A DNA stretch of 64,000 nt. It comes from Harmothoe impar. Taxonomy: Eukaryota > Annelida > Polychaeta > Phyllodocida > Polynoidae. The notes under the pieces are model-generated. The model saw only the letters and a program-made list of their open reading frames with translations, was not told the DNA's origin and did no database searches. Below are positions 42,300 through 53,035 of this stretch, one piece after another. The stretch is from positions 21,020,404 through 21,084,403 of the forward strand of contig OX381707.1 of assembly GCA_947462335.1 (NCBI GenBank), read 5' to 3'. The position numbers and the translations under genes were made by a program. Within the stretch, counting starts at the first letter, position 1, and each line of letters opens with the position of its first letter.

Positions 42300-43014
42300 C
42301 TTAAAAATACCCTTTACAGATATCTAATTCACTTTGGTTTGATTCTAGGATCCCGTTCCTCTAGCGAAAGTGTGCATAGGGATTCTGATTCCTATGTTGC
42401 CCGGTGACCACCAATCACAGACCATCCCTTACCACTCCTCACTCCCTGGGTAGACAGGGGGGGTGGACACTGCCACGAGGACACATAGTGGTTTAATTAT
42501 GAACTAAATGGCATAAGTCTTGCTCTCCAGCTTAGCATCAAGCTGGCCCCACCTCGACTTGTGTCCCTGGGCATCATCGTTGGCACCAAAGGTTGCTGGT
42601 GAAAGTAGTTCTGGTGCACTTGGTGCTGTAGTATATATAAATGTTGATGGGTACCGTGGATGAATCCCCCAACGCAAAGGGGAAGTGATGCGATCATGGA
42701 CCCTCAGATACCAGCAATGTCGCTCGGATGCATCCGAGGAGGCGTTTGGGGCCAGCTTGGCTTAGCATGCCTGAAGAAATTCCTTATTACTACAATATTG
42801 GTACATGTGGCAATTAAGCAACGGTACATCAATATTGAATACACTTTCCCCTATATTTTTGATACCCTATAGAGAAATGTTTATGCACGAGAAAGGAAAT
42901 TAACCTCAGTTCAGTTGACTTTTTTTTTTCTGATATCCTGAAATTCGCAAATTTTGAGCAGTTGATATGCATTGGTGTGTTGAGGTCTATTGAGGCTATT
43001 ATATAAAATACATA
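42300..43014. other. Intergenic DNA
   Basis: No supported gene. A perfect 16-bp palindrome CTCGGATGCATCCGAG lies at 42723-42738. GGCCCCACC / GGGGCCAGCTTGGCTTAGC pieces form an imperfect inverted pair (42525-42560, 42748-42770). Confidence 0.4.
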
Positions 43015-44164
43015 TAGGGTAGGTTCACCACTTTCAACCGGTCTGATCCATGTTTTATCATGAGCTACCTTTCAGGTCTAATTGCTCCTAAAGTTTTTTG
43101 TGCATATCCTTCAGAATTGAACCAAACTTTACGTATTGTTCTGGAGAGTAACACGCATGATGTCTTACAATGCCATATGTCAGGTTACAGTATTTAATTC
43201 CATGATTTATCAGAGTATTCAGAATTGCCCCTTTTCACCCTAAGTCAGCCAAAATGCACCTTGAGTCAGCCATATTATAACCACCAGAAATATGTGGCAG
43301 AAACCAGTAATTTTCTAATTTTCATCACGATTTGTTGAATATGAAATGATCAAGACAAAGTTAGTACTGTACCTCAGGTGAATATAACTGCATTATGAGC
43401 TATCAATACAAGTAAATATTATTTGTATGAGCAATAAGGACTAAATATCACATTATAGACATGCAGTATGGAATTCTATTGAATATATTGGGGGCTATGC
43501 CCCCTCACCCCCTTCCCCCCCTCATTTTGTGTTTCACCCTTGCCCTCGATACACTACACAAGTAGGCCTACTATCCATCACCCTGTAGTAGAAGAGGGTA
43601 TTCTTGGAGGAGGAATTAATCACAAGGGTAGGGGGAGAGTTCTTAGACAGAGATTTAGGTTGAGAGAATTCCAGGGGGGATTCCAGAGAAGAAAACTCCA
43701 TGGTTGACTTAGGGTATGAGGTGGCTGACTTAGGGTGAATTCATGGCTGACTTAAGGTGAATTGGGTATACCTTACGAAATCAGTCCTAAAAATAATTTA
43801 GAAAATTAATTTTGCTCAATAAAGTCATGATTTGTGTAATTTAGATATATACCCAGCTCACAAAACCGATCGACACTGTGTATGGAAGGGACAAATATTT
43901 CAAATCAACTACCAAAGAGTATGAACAGTGGAGAGATTTTCATTCTCTGTTTGTCAAAACAGGTCAAACAGGGGTACTTCTGACTGATTTTACAGTATGA
44001 AAAAGAGTGATAACGCAGATGCAATGTGCAGTTCATATTTGCAAAACACTTCAATTCTTAGATCAGTGGGAGTTTATTGTCACCAGGTGCATACTAAACT
44101 TGTAACTTCATGTCAAAAGTGGTTGACTCAAGGTATGAGTTTGACTTAGGGTGAACCTACCCTA
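43015..44164. mobile_element. TA-flanked element, TAGGGTAGRTTCACC ends, 1.15-kb member
   Basis: Perfect 15-bp ends TAGGGTAGGTTCACC. The interior carries the recurring motif GACTTAGGGTGA (or complement) near 43235, 43262, 43705, 43725, 43750, 44128 and 44142. Related ends are seen in the 220-bp MITEs at 163 and 2835. No ORF of transposase size. Confidence 0.7.
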
Positions 44165-44261
44165 GTGGTTCATAATCTGTATTGGGACCTGGTCCTTGTG
44201 AGTGAACAAAATGAGACAAGTCCAAGATATTCATTCCGTAAATGATTTGTTCCCTTAGTAC

Positions 44262-44350
44262 AGTAAATTCTAGCGTAGAAGCCGGGGCTAGTATGCAAGC
44301 CAGATCACCCATGCTGCTTATAGGGTTGTCAGAGTCAGTGTGTGGCTTAT
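44262..44350. repeat. Dispersed repeat AAATTCT..CGTAGAAGCC, copy 2
   Basis: AAATTCTAGCGTAGAAGCCG then CCAGATCACCCATGCTGCTT. Confidence 0.5.
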
Positions 44351-44354
44351 ACAC

Positions 44355-45560
44355 AATTTTTTGCTTCTATGGTCCGGTAGTCACCATAATCAGATCACCG
44401 GTGCAGCTTCTAGGATCGGCCCAAATTTGGGATGTGGCTAGCATGCGAGTTAGGCCTAGAGGACACGAGTGATTACCGTTTTCAGCATATTTATCTGACT
44501 TTCACAGTATCTGAAGCTTATATAGCTCATGATTTCAACACCATGTGTCCTCACAGCGGTGTTCACCCCCCCCCCCACCCCCCCCCATGCGGGTAAAGTA
44601 GGGGTAGCATAGTATCTCTACAGCGCAACAGTCTAGGATAGCATTCTCCAATAAACAGTTCTCAAAACGACACCAGGTCATTTTGTAATTCATCTGAAAT
44701 CTTCAGAAAATGTAAGTAAATGCCTTTTTCTTCAAAAAGAATACACATTTAAGTATGCATCAATACATGTTACTTTATGTTCCTGATGAGATGAATATTA
44801 AAACTAGTTAACTGTTATCATCTGTGGTGTCAAATAGAACCTTTTTATACGTGTGTTTTGTAATGCTGTTCAATATTGAATAATTGCTTGAATTGCATAG
44901 AACAATTGCTATATATTGTTGCCAATCCCATACTGATGCTGCACAATATGGCAACAGGTGCTAGATCTAAACCCACAGTTAGAACACATCAAATTCAATT
45001 TTCAATTTGTCATGAGGTTATTCTGTAATTTAAAAAAGTATAAAATTACAATACTGTCATATTTGTTTTCACTGAATCACAGAAGAGGTTGATACTTATA
45101 ATGAAAAACAATATGACATAAGCATTATTATTATTATTATTACAGCATCTCCATTTCAATTTTATAAATGATGATTTATAATAAATAGTCAAACTTGAAT
45201 TTCGTGACATTCTGTAACAATTACAGGCATAATCGTACATTAGGTGTCCAATCGGCATGGTCAGGTATCCCTATGGGTCCTGTAGCATTGTATAGGTGGT
45301 CAGATGGAAAAGTTGGATCGGTGTACTACTAGTACCACGGTAGTACCATGCTACCATAGTCAACTCTTCTAAGAGTAAATTACAGAATGCAAACAGTGCA
45401 AAAAGTCCAATCAAACAATGCCCTGCGGGCTACCTTATGTGCCAAAGGGAGATACTTCGTACTAGCTGGATAAGATATTACTTCGCGAATACCTGAAATT
45501 GCTATTAGGGAGTAAGATGGATTAATTCTCTGTAACTTAATACTTCACACTGGTGATAAG
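44355..45560. other. Intergenic DNA
   Basis: C-run at 44567-44587, AT-rich elsewhere, no gene seen. Confidence 0.4.
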
Positions 45561-45564
45561 TGTA

Positions 45565-45650
45565 CTATGGTGGGTAAGTGGTCAGCAGGAGTTAGTGAGG
45601 ATAGGCGTTGGTGTTGTAAGACTGAGAAGATGGGTTTGAATCCAACCAGA
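45565..45650 (+). mobile_element. tRNA-like SINE head
   Basis: A-box-like GGGTAAGTGGTCAGCAGG (45572-45589) and B-box-like GGGTTTGAATCC (45632-45643) at tRNA-like spacing; the stems are not clean. Confidence 0.4.
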
Positions 45651-45904
45651 TCTTAACCATAGTAAATTCCACATACCTGAGATAAAAAACAGAATGTCAA
45701 CATGCCAGGTTTAATCAAATATTGCTTTGTGGCGCTACATTAGTTTTTTAATTTGAGGATAGTTTTTGAGCCAGGAATACATTTCTGCTATCAGAATTGA
45801 CAAAATAATTCATTGTCCCTGAAATAATTTGCAGGTTCTATCAATCAACTCAACCACTCTGCCCCTTAATCATTTTCAATTTTAAATCAGCATTTATTCC
45901 CCAC

Positions 45905-46158
45905 TGACTAAAGGGCTTATTGTACTTTCTTCAATAGAGTAGAAAAAATCGGAGAGGTCAGCATTCATTACCTACTGAATAAAGGACAAAACCTGCTATA
46001 TTCAGCACAGTAATGGTACGAGAGGAGATTATTTAATACAGTAGACGTGAGGGAGCATTCATTTTCTGCTGGATACGGGCATACTGTGCTTCATATCAAT
46101 ATTAGTAGACTCTATGGGAGAAGAAAGCATTCATTCTGCGCTAAATGAAGTAAATATT
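45905..46158 (+). repeat. About 80-bp diverged tandem repeat, left of the insertion
   Basis: Units of CTTTATTCAATAGAGTAGAA, CTATGGGAGAAG and CATTCATTTCCTATTGAATA. Continues at 49706-50400 on the far side of the inserted elements, same orientation. Confidence 0.6.
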
Positions 46159-46496
46159 CCCTCTAAACAGCACCCTGGGAGGCATTTCACCGCATCCTGA
46201 ATAATATACTAACATACGGCCGCCAAATACGGCCCTTATACGGACCTTTTTTAAAATAATCATTTTTCCATTTCTGGACCATTGCCGTGTTGTGTCCGTA
46301 TGTTTAAGGCAATTTTTTTATATTTCCCTATGTGAATGCGGCAGTCACCTGGCTCAATTGTAAAATTGTGCAAAAACCAGTCTACATTCCGGGGAATCCC
46401 TAGGGAATTCTCTGTGTGACGTCATAATATGTAGCAACATACGGAGGTAGGCTGGGGAGGGTATAAATAGGGTCCGTATGTTGGGGAAGAGACAGG

Positions 46497-46735
46497 GGAG
46501 GTCGGGGAGGGGACAGGGGAGGTCGGGAAATGGAGTGGGGAGGTCGGATAATGGAGTAGGGAGGTCGGATAATGGAGTGGGGAGGTCTGGGATTGGAGTG
46601 GGGAGGTCGGATAATGGAGTAGGGAGGTCGGATAATGGAGTGGGGAGGTCTGGGATTGGAGTGGGGAGGTCGGATAATGGAGTAGGGAGGTCGGATAATG
46701 GAGTGGGGAGGTCTGGGATTGGAGTGCGGAGGTTG
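46497..46735 (+). repeat. 21-bp repeat array GGGGAGGTCGGATAATGGAGT
   Basis: Alternating GGAGGTCGGATAATGGAGT and GGAGGTCTGGGATTGGAGT units, with a higher-order period of 63 bp on the plus strand. Confidence 0.9.
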
Positions 46736-47231
46736 GATAATGCCCCCCCCCCCCCAGCAGCTCAGGTAGTACCACACTAGAGAAAAACCTCAAATGTGTC
46801 AGACAGTGGATATCGACCCAATAGGCCTTTTCTTTTATCGATTTTTATTAAGATAAATCCTGCGTTAGTAATAAGGCAATGATAATAACACAGCATATAG
46901 TCTATATAAGGTTTGGCGTTTTATTGCAAATCCACGCATGTCCCATGCACCCCGGTAACAATTATACAAAAAGAAAAAAAAACAAAGCGGGTGTATACAT
47001 GCTAATGACCGATCCTTTGTGCGCGTCCAATTTGGCGCGAGGGAGTTCACGTCCTACCCAATAGGTGGCGACACGTCTCTTGTATTTATAGCGCCATAAT
47101 GCTGCACACATTAATGTCAACAGTAATATACAATTAGGTCTGGACTGGAGAAGGGAGGTCTGGGAATAGAGAGGGGAGGTCGGGGAAGAGACAGGGGAGG
47201 TCGAGAAAGAGACAGAAAGAGGGGAAGACGG

Positions 47232-47330
47232 GTAATACACTTTTTTTTAATCATGACTTCACCATTCAACTCACACACACCCTGATACCAACATGGATCC
47301 ACAAAGGGGAGAAACCTCTCTTGTGTTACA
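47232..47330 (+). repeat. Internal inverted repeat, left copy, with zinc-finger-linker-like reading
   Basis: Complementary to 48412-48510. Plus-strand translation of 47290-47322 gives WIHKGEKPLLCY; the other copy reads WIHTGEKPLLCY on the minus strand. HTGEKPxxC is the classic linker between C2H2 zinc fingers. The frame ends at TAG near 47342, so this is a relic, not a finger. Confidence 0.45.
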
Positions 47331-47334
47331 TTCC

Positions 47335-47610
47335 CAGTCCATAGCCCGACCTCCCTATTCCATACCCTGACCTCCCCAGTCCATAGCCCGACCTTCCCAG
47401 TCCATACCCCGACCTCCCTAGTCCATACCCTGACCTCCCCAGTCCATAGCCCGACCTCCCCAGTCCATACCCCGACTTCCCTAGTCCATAACCTGACCTC
47501 CCCAGTCCATAGCCCGACCTCCCCAGTCCATACCCCGACTTCCCTAGTCCATACCCTGACCTTCCCAGTCCATAGCCCGACTTCCCTAGTCTATACCCCG
47601 GCCTCCCCAG
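47335..47610 (-). repeat. 21-bp repeat array, CCCAGTCCATACCCCGACCT orientation
   Basis: About thirteen units; the complement of the plus-oriented array with a different inner variant. It ends at an internal copy of the element terminus (GGAGGCCATTTCACC, 47607-47622). Confidence 0.85.
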
Positions 47611-47939
47611 GAGGCCATTTCACCCCATAATATGGACACCCCGTATGACTCATATGGGAGGTCCGTATGTGACATATGGCGTTTTTCCATTTCACCACAT
47701 AATATGTGGAGATCCGTATTCAAATGTGGGGGGTCCGTATTTAAATGTGGCGTTTTTCCATTTCACCACATAATGTGGAGATCAAAAAATCCGTATATGG
47801 TCCATATATTTCCCCTTGAATGTGGCAGGTCTAGGGGCAGCATATATTGATAAAATGGAGGAAAAAGGGCCGTATGTAGGGCCGTATGTTGTAAAAGGGG
47901 TCCGCATGTTGGTTTTGGTCTTGAGGACAGGTCGGAGAA

Positions 47940-48265
47940 TGGAGTCTAGTGACAGATGGTAGGGGAGGGGACAGTGGAGGTGGGGGAGGGGACAGGGGAG
48001 GTCGGGAAAAGGAGTGGGGAGGTCGGATAATGGAGTGGGGAGGTCTGGGATCGGAGTGGGGAGGTCGGATAATGGAGTGGGGAGGTCTGGGATTGGAGTG
48101 GGGAGGTCGGATAATGGAGTGGGGAGGTCTGGGATTGGAGTGGGGAGGTCGGATAATGGAGTGGGGAGGTCTGGGATTGGAGTGGGGAGGTCGGATAATG
48201 GAGTGGGGAGGTCTGGTATTGGAGTGGGGAGGACGGGGAATGGAGTGGGGAGGTCGGGGTATCGA
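47940..48265 (+). repeat. 21-bp repeat array, second plus-oriented block
   Basis: Alternating GGAGGTCGGATAATGGAGTG and GGAGGTCTGGGATTGGAGTG, period 42 bp, about fourteen units. Confidence 0.9.
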
Positions 48266-48411
48266 CAGGGACAAAAAGGGACAGTGGACAACACCTAACT
48301 GTATATTACCTTAATAAAAATCTATTTAAAAAAAGGAAAGAATGGGTACAAATTCATGATGTATAGGCTTACCACTATTTACAATGCAACAAAGATAACT
48401 TGTAAGGTAGG

Positions 48412-48510
48412 TAACACAAGAGAGGTTTCTCCCCTGTGTGGATCCATATTGGTGTCAGGGTGTGTGTGAGTTGAATGGTGAAGTCATGATTATAAAAAAG
48501 TGTATTACCC
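48412..48510 (-). repeat. Internal inverted repeat, right copy
   Basis: Partner of 47232-47330; minus strand keeps the intact HTGEKP linker sequence. Confidence 0.45.
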
Positions 48511-48514
48511 ATCC

Positions 48515-49210
48515 TCCCCTCTCCCTGTCCCCTCCCCGACCTGCCCTGTCCCCTCCCCGACCTCCCCTGTCCCCTCCCCGACCTGCCCTGTCCCCTCCCC
48601 GACCTCCCCTGTCCCCAACCCGACCTCCCCTGTGTGGATCCATGTTGGTATGTGTGTGTGAAGGACATGTACCTGTCCGTCCTCTGTCCATCCTATGGTC
48701 ACCTGTCCATTCCCCTCACCTCCCCAGTCCATACCCCGACCTCCCCAGTCCATACCCTGACCTCCCCAGTCCATACCCAAGCCTTCCCAGTCTATACCCC
48801 GACCTCCCCAGTCCATACCCCGACCTCCCCAGTCTATACCCCGGCCTTCCCAGTCTATACCCCGGCCTTCCCAGTCTATACCCCGACCTCCCCAGTCCAT
48901 ACCTCGACCTCCCCAGTCCATACCCCGACCTCCCCAGTCCATACCCCGGCCTTCCCAGTCTATACCCCGACCTCCCCTGTCCATACCCTGACCTCCCCAG
49001 TCCATATCCCGACCTCCCCAGTCCATACCCCGACCTCCCCAGTCCATACCCTGACCTCCCCAGTCCATACCCCGGCCTTCCCAGTCTATACCCCGACCTC
49101 CCCAGTCTATACCCCGACCTCCCCAGTCTATACTCCGACCTCCCCAGTCTATACCCCGACCTCCCAAGTCTATACCCCGACCTCCCCAGTCCATACCCCG
49201 ACCTCCCCTG
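48515..49210 (-). repeat. 21-bp repeat array, right arm
   Basis: 48515-48625 has CCCTGTCCCCTCCCCGACCT units; 48715-49210 has CCCAGTCCATACCCCGACCT units (about 23). Complementary to the left-arm arrays. Confidence 0.9.
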
Positions 49211-49867
49211 TCTCTTTTTGGACAATCCCCAACATACGGACCCTATATACACCATCCCCAGGCTACCTCCGTATCTGTATACATATTATGACGTCACAGA
49301 GGGAATTCCCTAGGGATTCCCCGGAATGTAGACTGGTTTTTGCACAATTTCACAATTGGGACAGGTGAGTGCCGTATGTCACATACGGAAATGTTAAAAA
49401 ATAGCTCAAACATACGGACACAACACGGCAATGGTTCAGAAATGAAAAAACAATTACTTTTAAAAATGTCCGTATAAGGGCCGCATTTGGGTCCCGCATG
49501 TTGCTATTTTATAATGGATGCGGTGAAATGGCTCCCTGGAATCAAACGTTCATAACTGTGGCAAATCTGAGGAAGTCACCCATACACTAAACAAGGCACA
49601 AGATATTCTTGGGAATATGTTTGTTGTGCCTTTTCTGGTGTTTAGGTGACTTCCTCAGATTTGCGCCAGTTGTGAACGTTCAATTCCAGGGTGCTGTTTG
49701 GAGGGCTGTGCTTTATTCAGGGGCATAATGTGCTTTATTCAATAGAGTACAAGAGTATATGATACAAGTCAACATTCATTTCCTATTAAATTAAGAGCAT
49801 AATGTGCATTTTTTAGTAGAGTAGAATCTATGGGATAAGGTAATGTTAATTTCCTATTGATTAAAAT

Positions 49868-49869
49868 GC

Positions 49870-49936
<67 letters not shown>
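49868..49936. repeat. (TA)n microsatellite, left part
   Basis: About 70 bp, continued at 50299-50328 beyond the inserted hAT-like MITE. Confidence 0.9.
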
Positions 49937-49939
<3 letters not shown>

Positions 49940-50295
49940 GGGTAGACACTAACTTTTTCAGCTGTGGGCCACCCGGGCCCGTAGTTCTAGAAAACTACGG
50001 GCCCGGACCAAGATCTGTGGGCCAATGGTCAAAATTATGTTTGCTTTAAGAGAAAAAATAAGTATATTTCTGATTGGTCTATGAAAGACTTAATCAATAT
50101 GATGAATTCGGACATATTTCACTCTTTCCAATGGCATATTGCATGACTATATTTGTCAGGCAAACTTTCTTTAAATGTCTTCCAAATACTCATGTGGGCC
50201 ACCCGGGCCCATAGGAATGCTATTTTGCAGAAAACGACGGGCCCGGACTCAAAACTACGGGCCATTGGCTCCCGGGCCAGCGTTAGTGTCTACCC

Positions 50296-50298
<3 letters not shown>
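49937..50298. mobile_element. hAT-like MITE with CAGGGGTAGACACTAAC ends
   Basis: Perfect 17-bp inverted ends CAGGGGTAGACACTAAC, 362 bp, TATATATA on each side. CAGGG-type ends and an 8-bp duplication are hAT hallmarks, although the TA repeat makes the duplication uninformative. Interior has GGGCCACCCGGGCCC and ACTACGGGCCCGG in both halves. Confidence 0.75.
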
Positions 50299-50330
<32 letters not shown>

Positions 50331-50739
50331 GCTTTATTCAGTACAGTAGAAACTATGGGAGAAGTCATCATCTGTTTCCTATTGAATAAAAGGCATAGTG
50401 GTCATCAGATGTACTGGCTACCCAGTGTAATGCAATATTGTTCCTCATGTACCGTGACTGCTGCACTATATACTATAGTATAGGTGTCGCTCACCACTAC
50501 TACCATCAGGAACATCCCACAATTTGTATATATCTCAGTTAAAACATAGCTATGAGATCCACCACTAGAACATTTTGTGCATTCTAAATTAAGCTATTTA
50601 TTGAAGTATGTTATATTGTATTTTAGTGCTAATCCCTGCAACTGTTCTAGATACTCAGAATATAGTCCATGTTTTACCTAACCCAGATGGGACACACATA
50701 GTATCATTATGCCCAATTATATAACGATTCCATAAGTAT

Positions 50740-50856
50740 GAGTATAAGTAAACTAGTTAGTCCCTAGTTAGGTCTAAGTAAACTAGTTCGTCCCTAGTTA
50801 AGTCTAAGTGAACTAGTTAGTCCCTAGTTAAGTCTAAGTAAACAAGTTGGTCCCTA
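50740..50856 (+). repeat. 33-bp tandem repeat, interrupted
   Basis: TAAACTAGTTAGTCCCTAGT plus TAAGTCTAAG units, three to four copies, resumed at 52042-52095 after the inserted element. Confidence 0.75.
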
Positions 50857-52041
50857 CCCTAGTAGCAAGCCCGCACGGGGCCACTTTGGTTTTAGCTCAG
50901 ATCGGCTGTTTGAAGTCAGGCAAAACTGAGCTGGGTTTCATGTTGGGCAGATGGCTGGGCTGAAGTGTGGCCCCGATTGGGCAGGCCATTTTGGGCTCAG
51001 ATCAGTTTCAAAGCGGGCTGCCCGATTTGGGCTCAGATCAGTTTCAAAGGGGGCTACCCGCTTTGGGTTCATGTTGGCCAGATGACAGGAAACCCGTCCA
51101 AAACCCGTTCTGAGCCCAATTCGGCCAGCCCACTTTGGGCCACACCAAAGCCCAGTGCCCTAAACCAACGGGCGCTAATCGGTTAGCCCACTCCGGGCCG
51201 ATGAGGGCTGAGGTTGGGTTTGGACAGGGCAACTGGTCTAGTAGTTCTGATGATTGACACCAGATGTCACTACTATACAATATCTAGAGTTTTCCAACAA
51301 AGCCAGATGAAATTGACATTACATAATAATACAATTAAATGTTAAAGTGATGTAGAATAGGAAACAATAAATAGATGTTCTCACAGTTTGGAAATATTTA
51401 AGATAGACTATATATTTGAATGATGAAAAAGAGGTTCTCTAAGCAGCTATCCAGTGTAAACACTATTTCTGTGGCATTACAATCTGCTTAATACAAGACT
51501 CATGTGCCCCATGTAGGTATGAACTATGGCTTTGAAGGCACTTGTCTATGCTGCATGTGGCTCAAACCTGATGATAATAGGCCTGCTTGATACTTACATT
51601 ATTGGGTAGAAAGAGTATGATTATGCCTTGGGTTGATTAGCAGGACCTAGGATATCTGGTTCAACATATACAAGAAATCATTGGAGAATGATTGAATAGA
51701 TTCTAAAAACCCATAATTATCAGATCTGAGCCCGCTTTCAACCCGTCCAAAACCGATCTGAGCCCGCTTTAAACCCATCCAAAAACCGATCTGAACCCAC
51801 TTTCAGCCCGTCCAATAACCAATCTGAGCCCAAATTGGGAAGCCCATCCAAAAACTGTTCTGAGCCCAAAGCGGGCTTCCCGTCCAAAACCCGATCTGCG
51901 CCCAACATGGGAAGCCCGCACGGGGCCAGACCAAAGCCCAGTGCCCTAAACCGACGGGAGCCCGTCGGTTAGCCCACTCTGGGCCAGACTTGCAAACACA
52001 GTCTGGCCCCGTCCGGGGCCACAGTGTGTTTGCTACTAGGG
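50857..52041. mobile_element. 1.19-kb foldback element with CCCTAGTAGCAA ends
   Basis: Inverted ends CCCTAGTAGCAA, then (from the outside) GGGGCC-rich sequence. Both subterminal arms (50880-51230, 51720-52030) consist of short modules CCGATCTGAGCCC / GGGCTCAGATC(A)G and their complements. Unique middle (51230-51700). No transposase. Confidence 0.65.
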
Positions 52042-52095
52042 TTGTTAAGTATAGGTAAACTAATTAGTCTCTAGTTAAGTTAAACTAGTTAGTCA

Positions 52096-52750
52096 GCATT
52101 GGGGCACATGTACAATCACTCTCACATCACCGAGAGTAGAAGTAGGATAACATATTTTGAGAAAACTGATCAAATCCATCATGAAATATGCATTATCTGC
52201 AGGGGATCAACAAGAACAAAGGATTTTTCTGAAAAAAAAGTTGCTATACACAACGGCCATTTTCTGTGTACCTGCATGGCATTGCTTTGGACCACTGCTC
52301 TCACTATGGGGGCCCTTTCAACTAGAGCTAGCCTGATGCAGGCTTTAAAAATATTCCTCTCAATTAATGAATAGCTCTTTAACTAGCTAGCTGTTTTTTG
52401 GAATTCAATTCTTATAGACCCTCACTCAGGATATGAGTTTAATGCCTATGTGAAGGAAAACACATTAGAAAGAACAGAGGCCCTGCAGGGGTAATGTGCA
52501 TGCTCTAGGAGAGCCAATCATCACCAGCATATTTTTTACATCACACTAAAGGAATATTACTCAGAAACCAGAAAAAAATGGAAGATTAATGCACGGCAAA
52601 TGCTGCTAGAAGTGTCACACCATATTAATACAAGTTAAAAGTCTATCTGGGTGCCTTTGTCATTATGAAAGAATTGAGATAAAAGTAGTATGGCAAAGTT
52701 TTAAAACATCCACCAACTTTTCCCAGCTATTTCTCTCTACATCTGCCTTC
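52096..52750. other. Intergenic DNA upstream of the METTL27-like gene
   Basis: No gene seen; no clear TATA box. Confidence 0.4.
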
Positions 52751-52754
52751 ATGC

Positions 52755-52855
52755 CAGTCATAGATTGCATCCGGTTATAGTTTGCACTGGTCATTGATTG
52801 TACCTGTCATAGATTGCACCCAGTCATAGATTGCACCTGGTCATAGATGTTTGAC
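52755..52855 (+). repeat. About 20-bp tandem repeat just upstream of the METTL27-like start
   Basis: Five to six copies of CATAGATTGCACC(C/T)GGT, ending about 50 bases before the ATG. Probably 5' UTR or proximal promoter. Confidence 0.7.
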
Positions 52856-52903
52856 TGGTGTTGATTTCTTGAGACACAACCTACTTGTCTAGCAGATATT
52901 GAG

Positions 52904-53035
52904 ATGGCTACTAAGAGGAGCAGTGATATTATTGACAAAGCTCTGCAGGATGTAGCCAGGACCTACCTCCCAGATCGGCCGTCTACAGAAGTGGTCAATA
53001 TGTATGACAACTGTCGCTATGCTACATATGATGAG
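52904..53035 (+). CDS. METTL27: METTL27-like methyltransferase, exon 1
   Basis: Residues 1-44 of a small class-I SAM-dependent methyltransferase related to vertebrate METTL27 (WBSCR27); its substrate is not established. The ATG (52904) follows an in-frame-free upstream. Residues 29-43 (EVVNMYDNCRYATYD) match the family's LxxYDxWAxxYD entry motif. The donor is GTAAGA in phase 0. The five exons total 684 nt (227 residues and stop), close to the family's roughly 245. Introns run 53036-54216, 54343-54964, 55101-55758 and 55852-56372, all GT-AG. Confidence 0.85.

Larger units (their letters stand above)
46179..49534. mobile_element. 3.36-kb foldback element with GAG(G/C)CATTTCACCGCATCC ends
   Basis: Inverted arms of about 330 bp at each end: GCATTTCACCGCATCC, CATACGG motifs, GGGGAATCCCTAGGGAATTC, a TGACGTCA site and AACATACGGA are mirrored left and right. 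CCTGG flanks both ends (46174-46178, 49535-49539) as a 5-bp target duplication. The interior is 21-bp repeats in opposing orientations plus about 0.4 kb of unique DNA (46780-47140). No transposase. Confidence 0.75.
46159..49705. mobile_element. Palindromic MITE (CCCTCTAAACAGCACCC ends), split
   Basis: Left piece 46159-46178 (CCCTCTAAACAGCACCCTGG) and right piece 49540-49705, whose end is the complement CCAGGGTGCTGTTTGGAGGG. The right piece is a long hairpin with arms GTTCATAACTGTGGCAAATC and CTGAGGAAGTCACC. Rejoined, it is about 186 bp and wholly self-complementary. Split by the 3.36-kb element. Confidence 0.7.

Noticed and set aside
47782..49368. Proline- or glycine-rich open frames of 120-290 codons on both strands
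   Set aside because: They follow 21-bp tandem repeats (seven codons per unit) and are open in several frames and on both strands.
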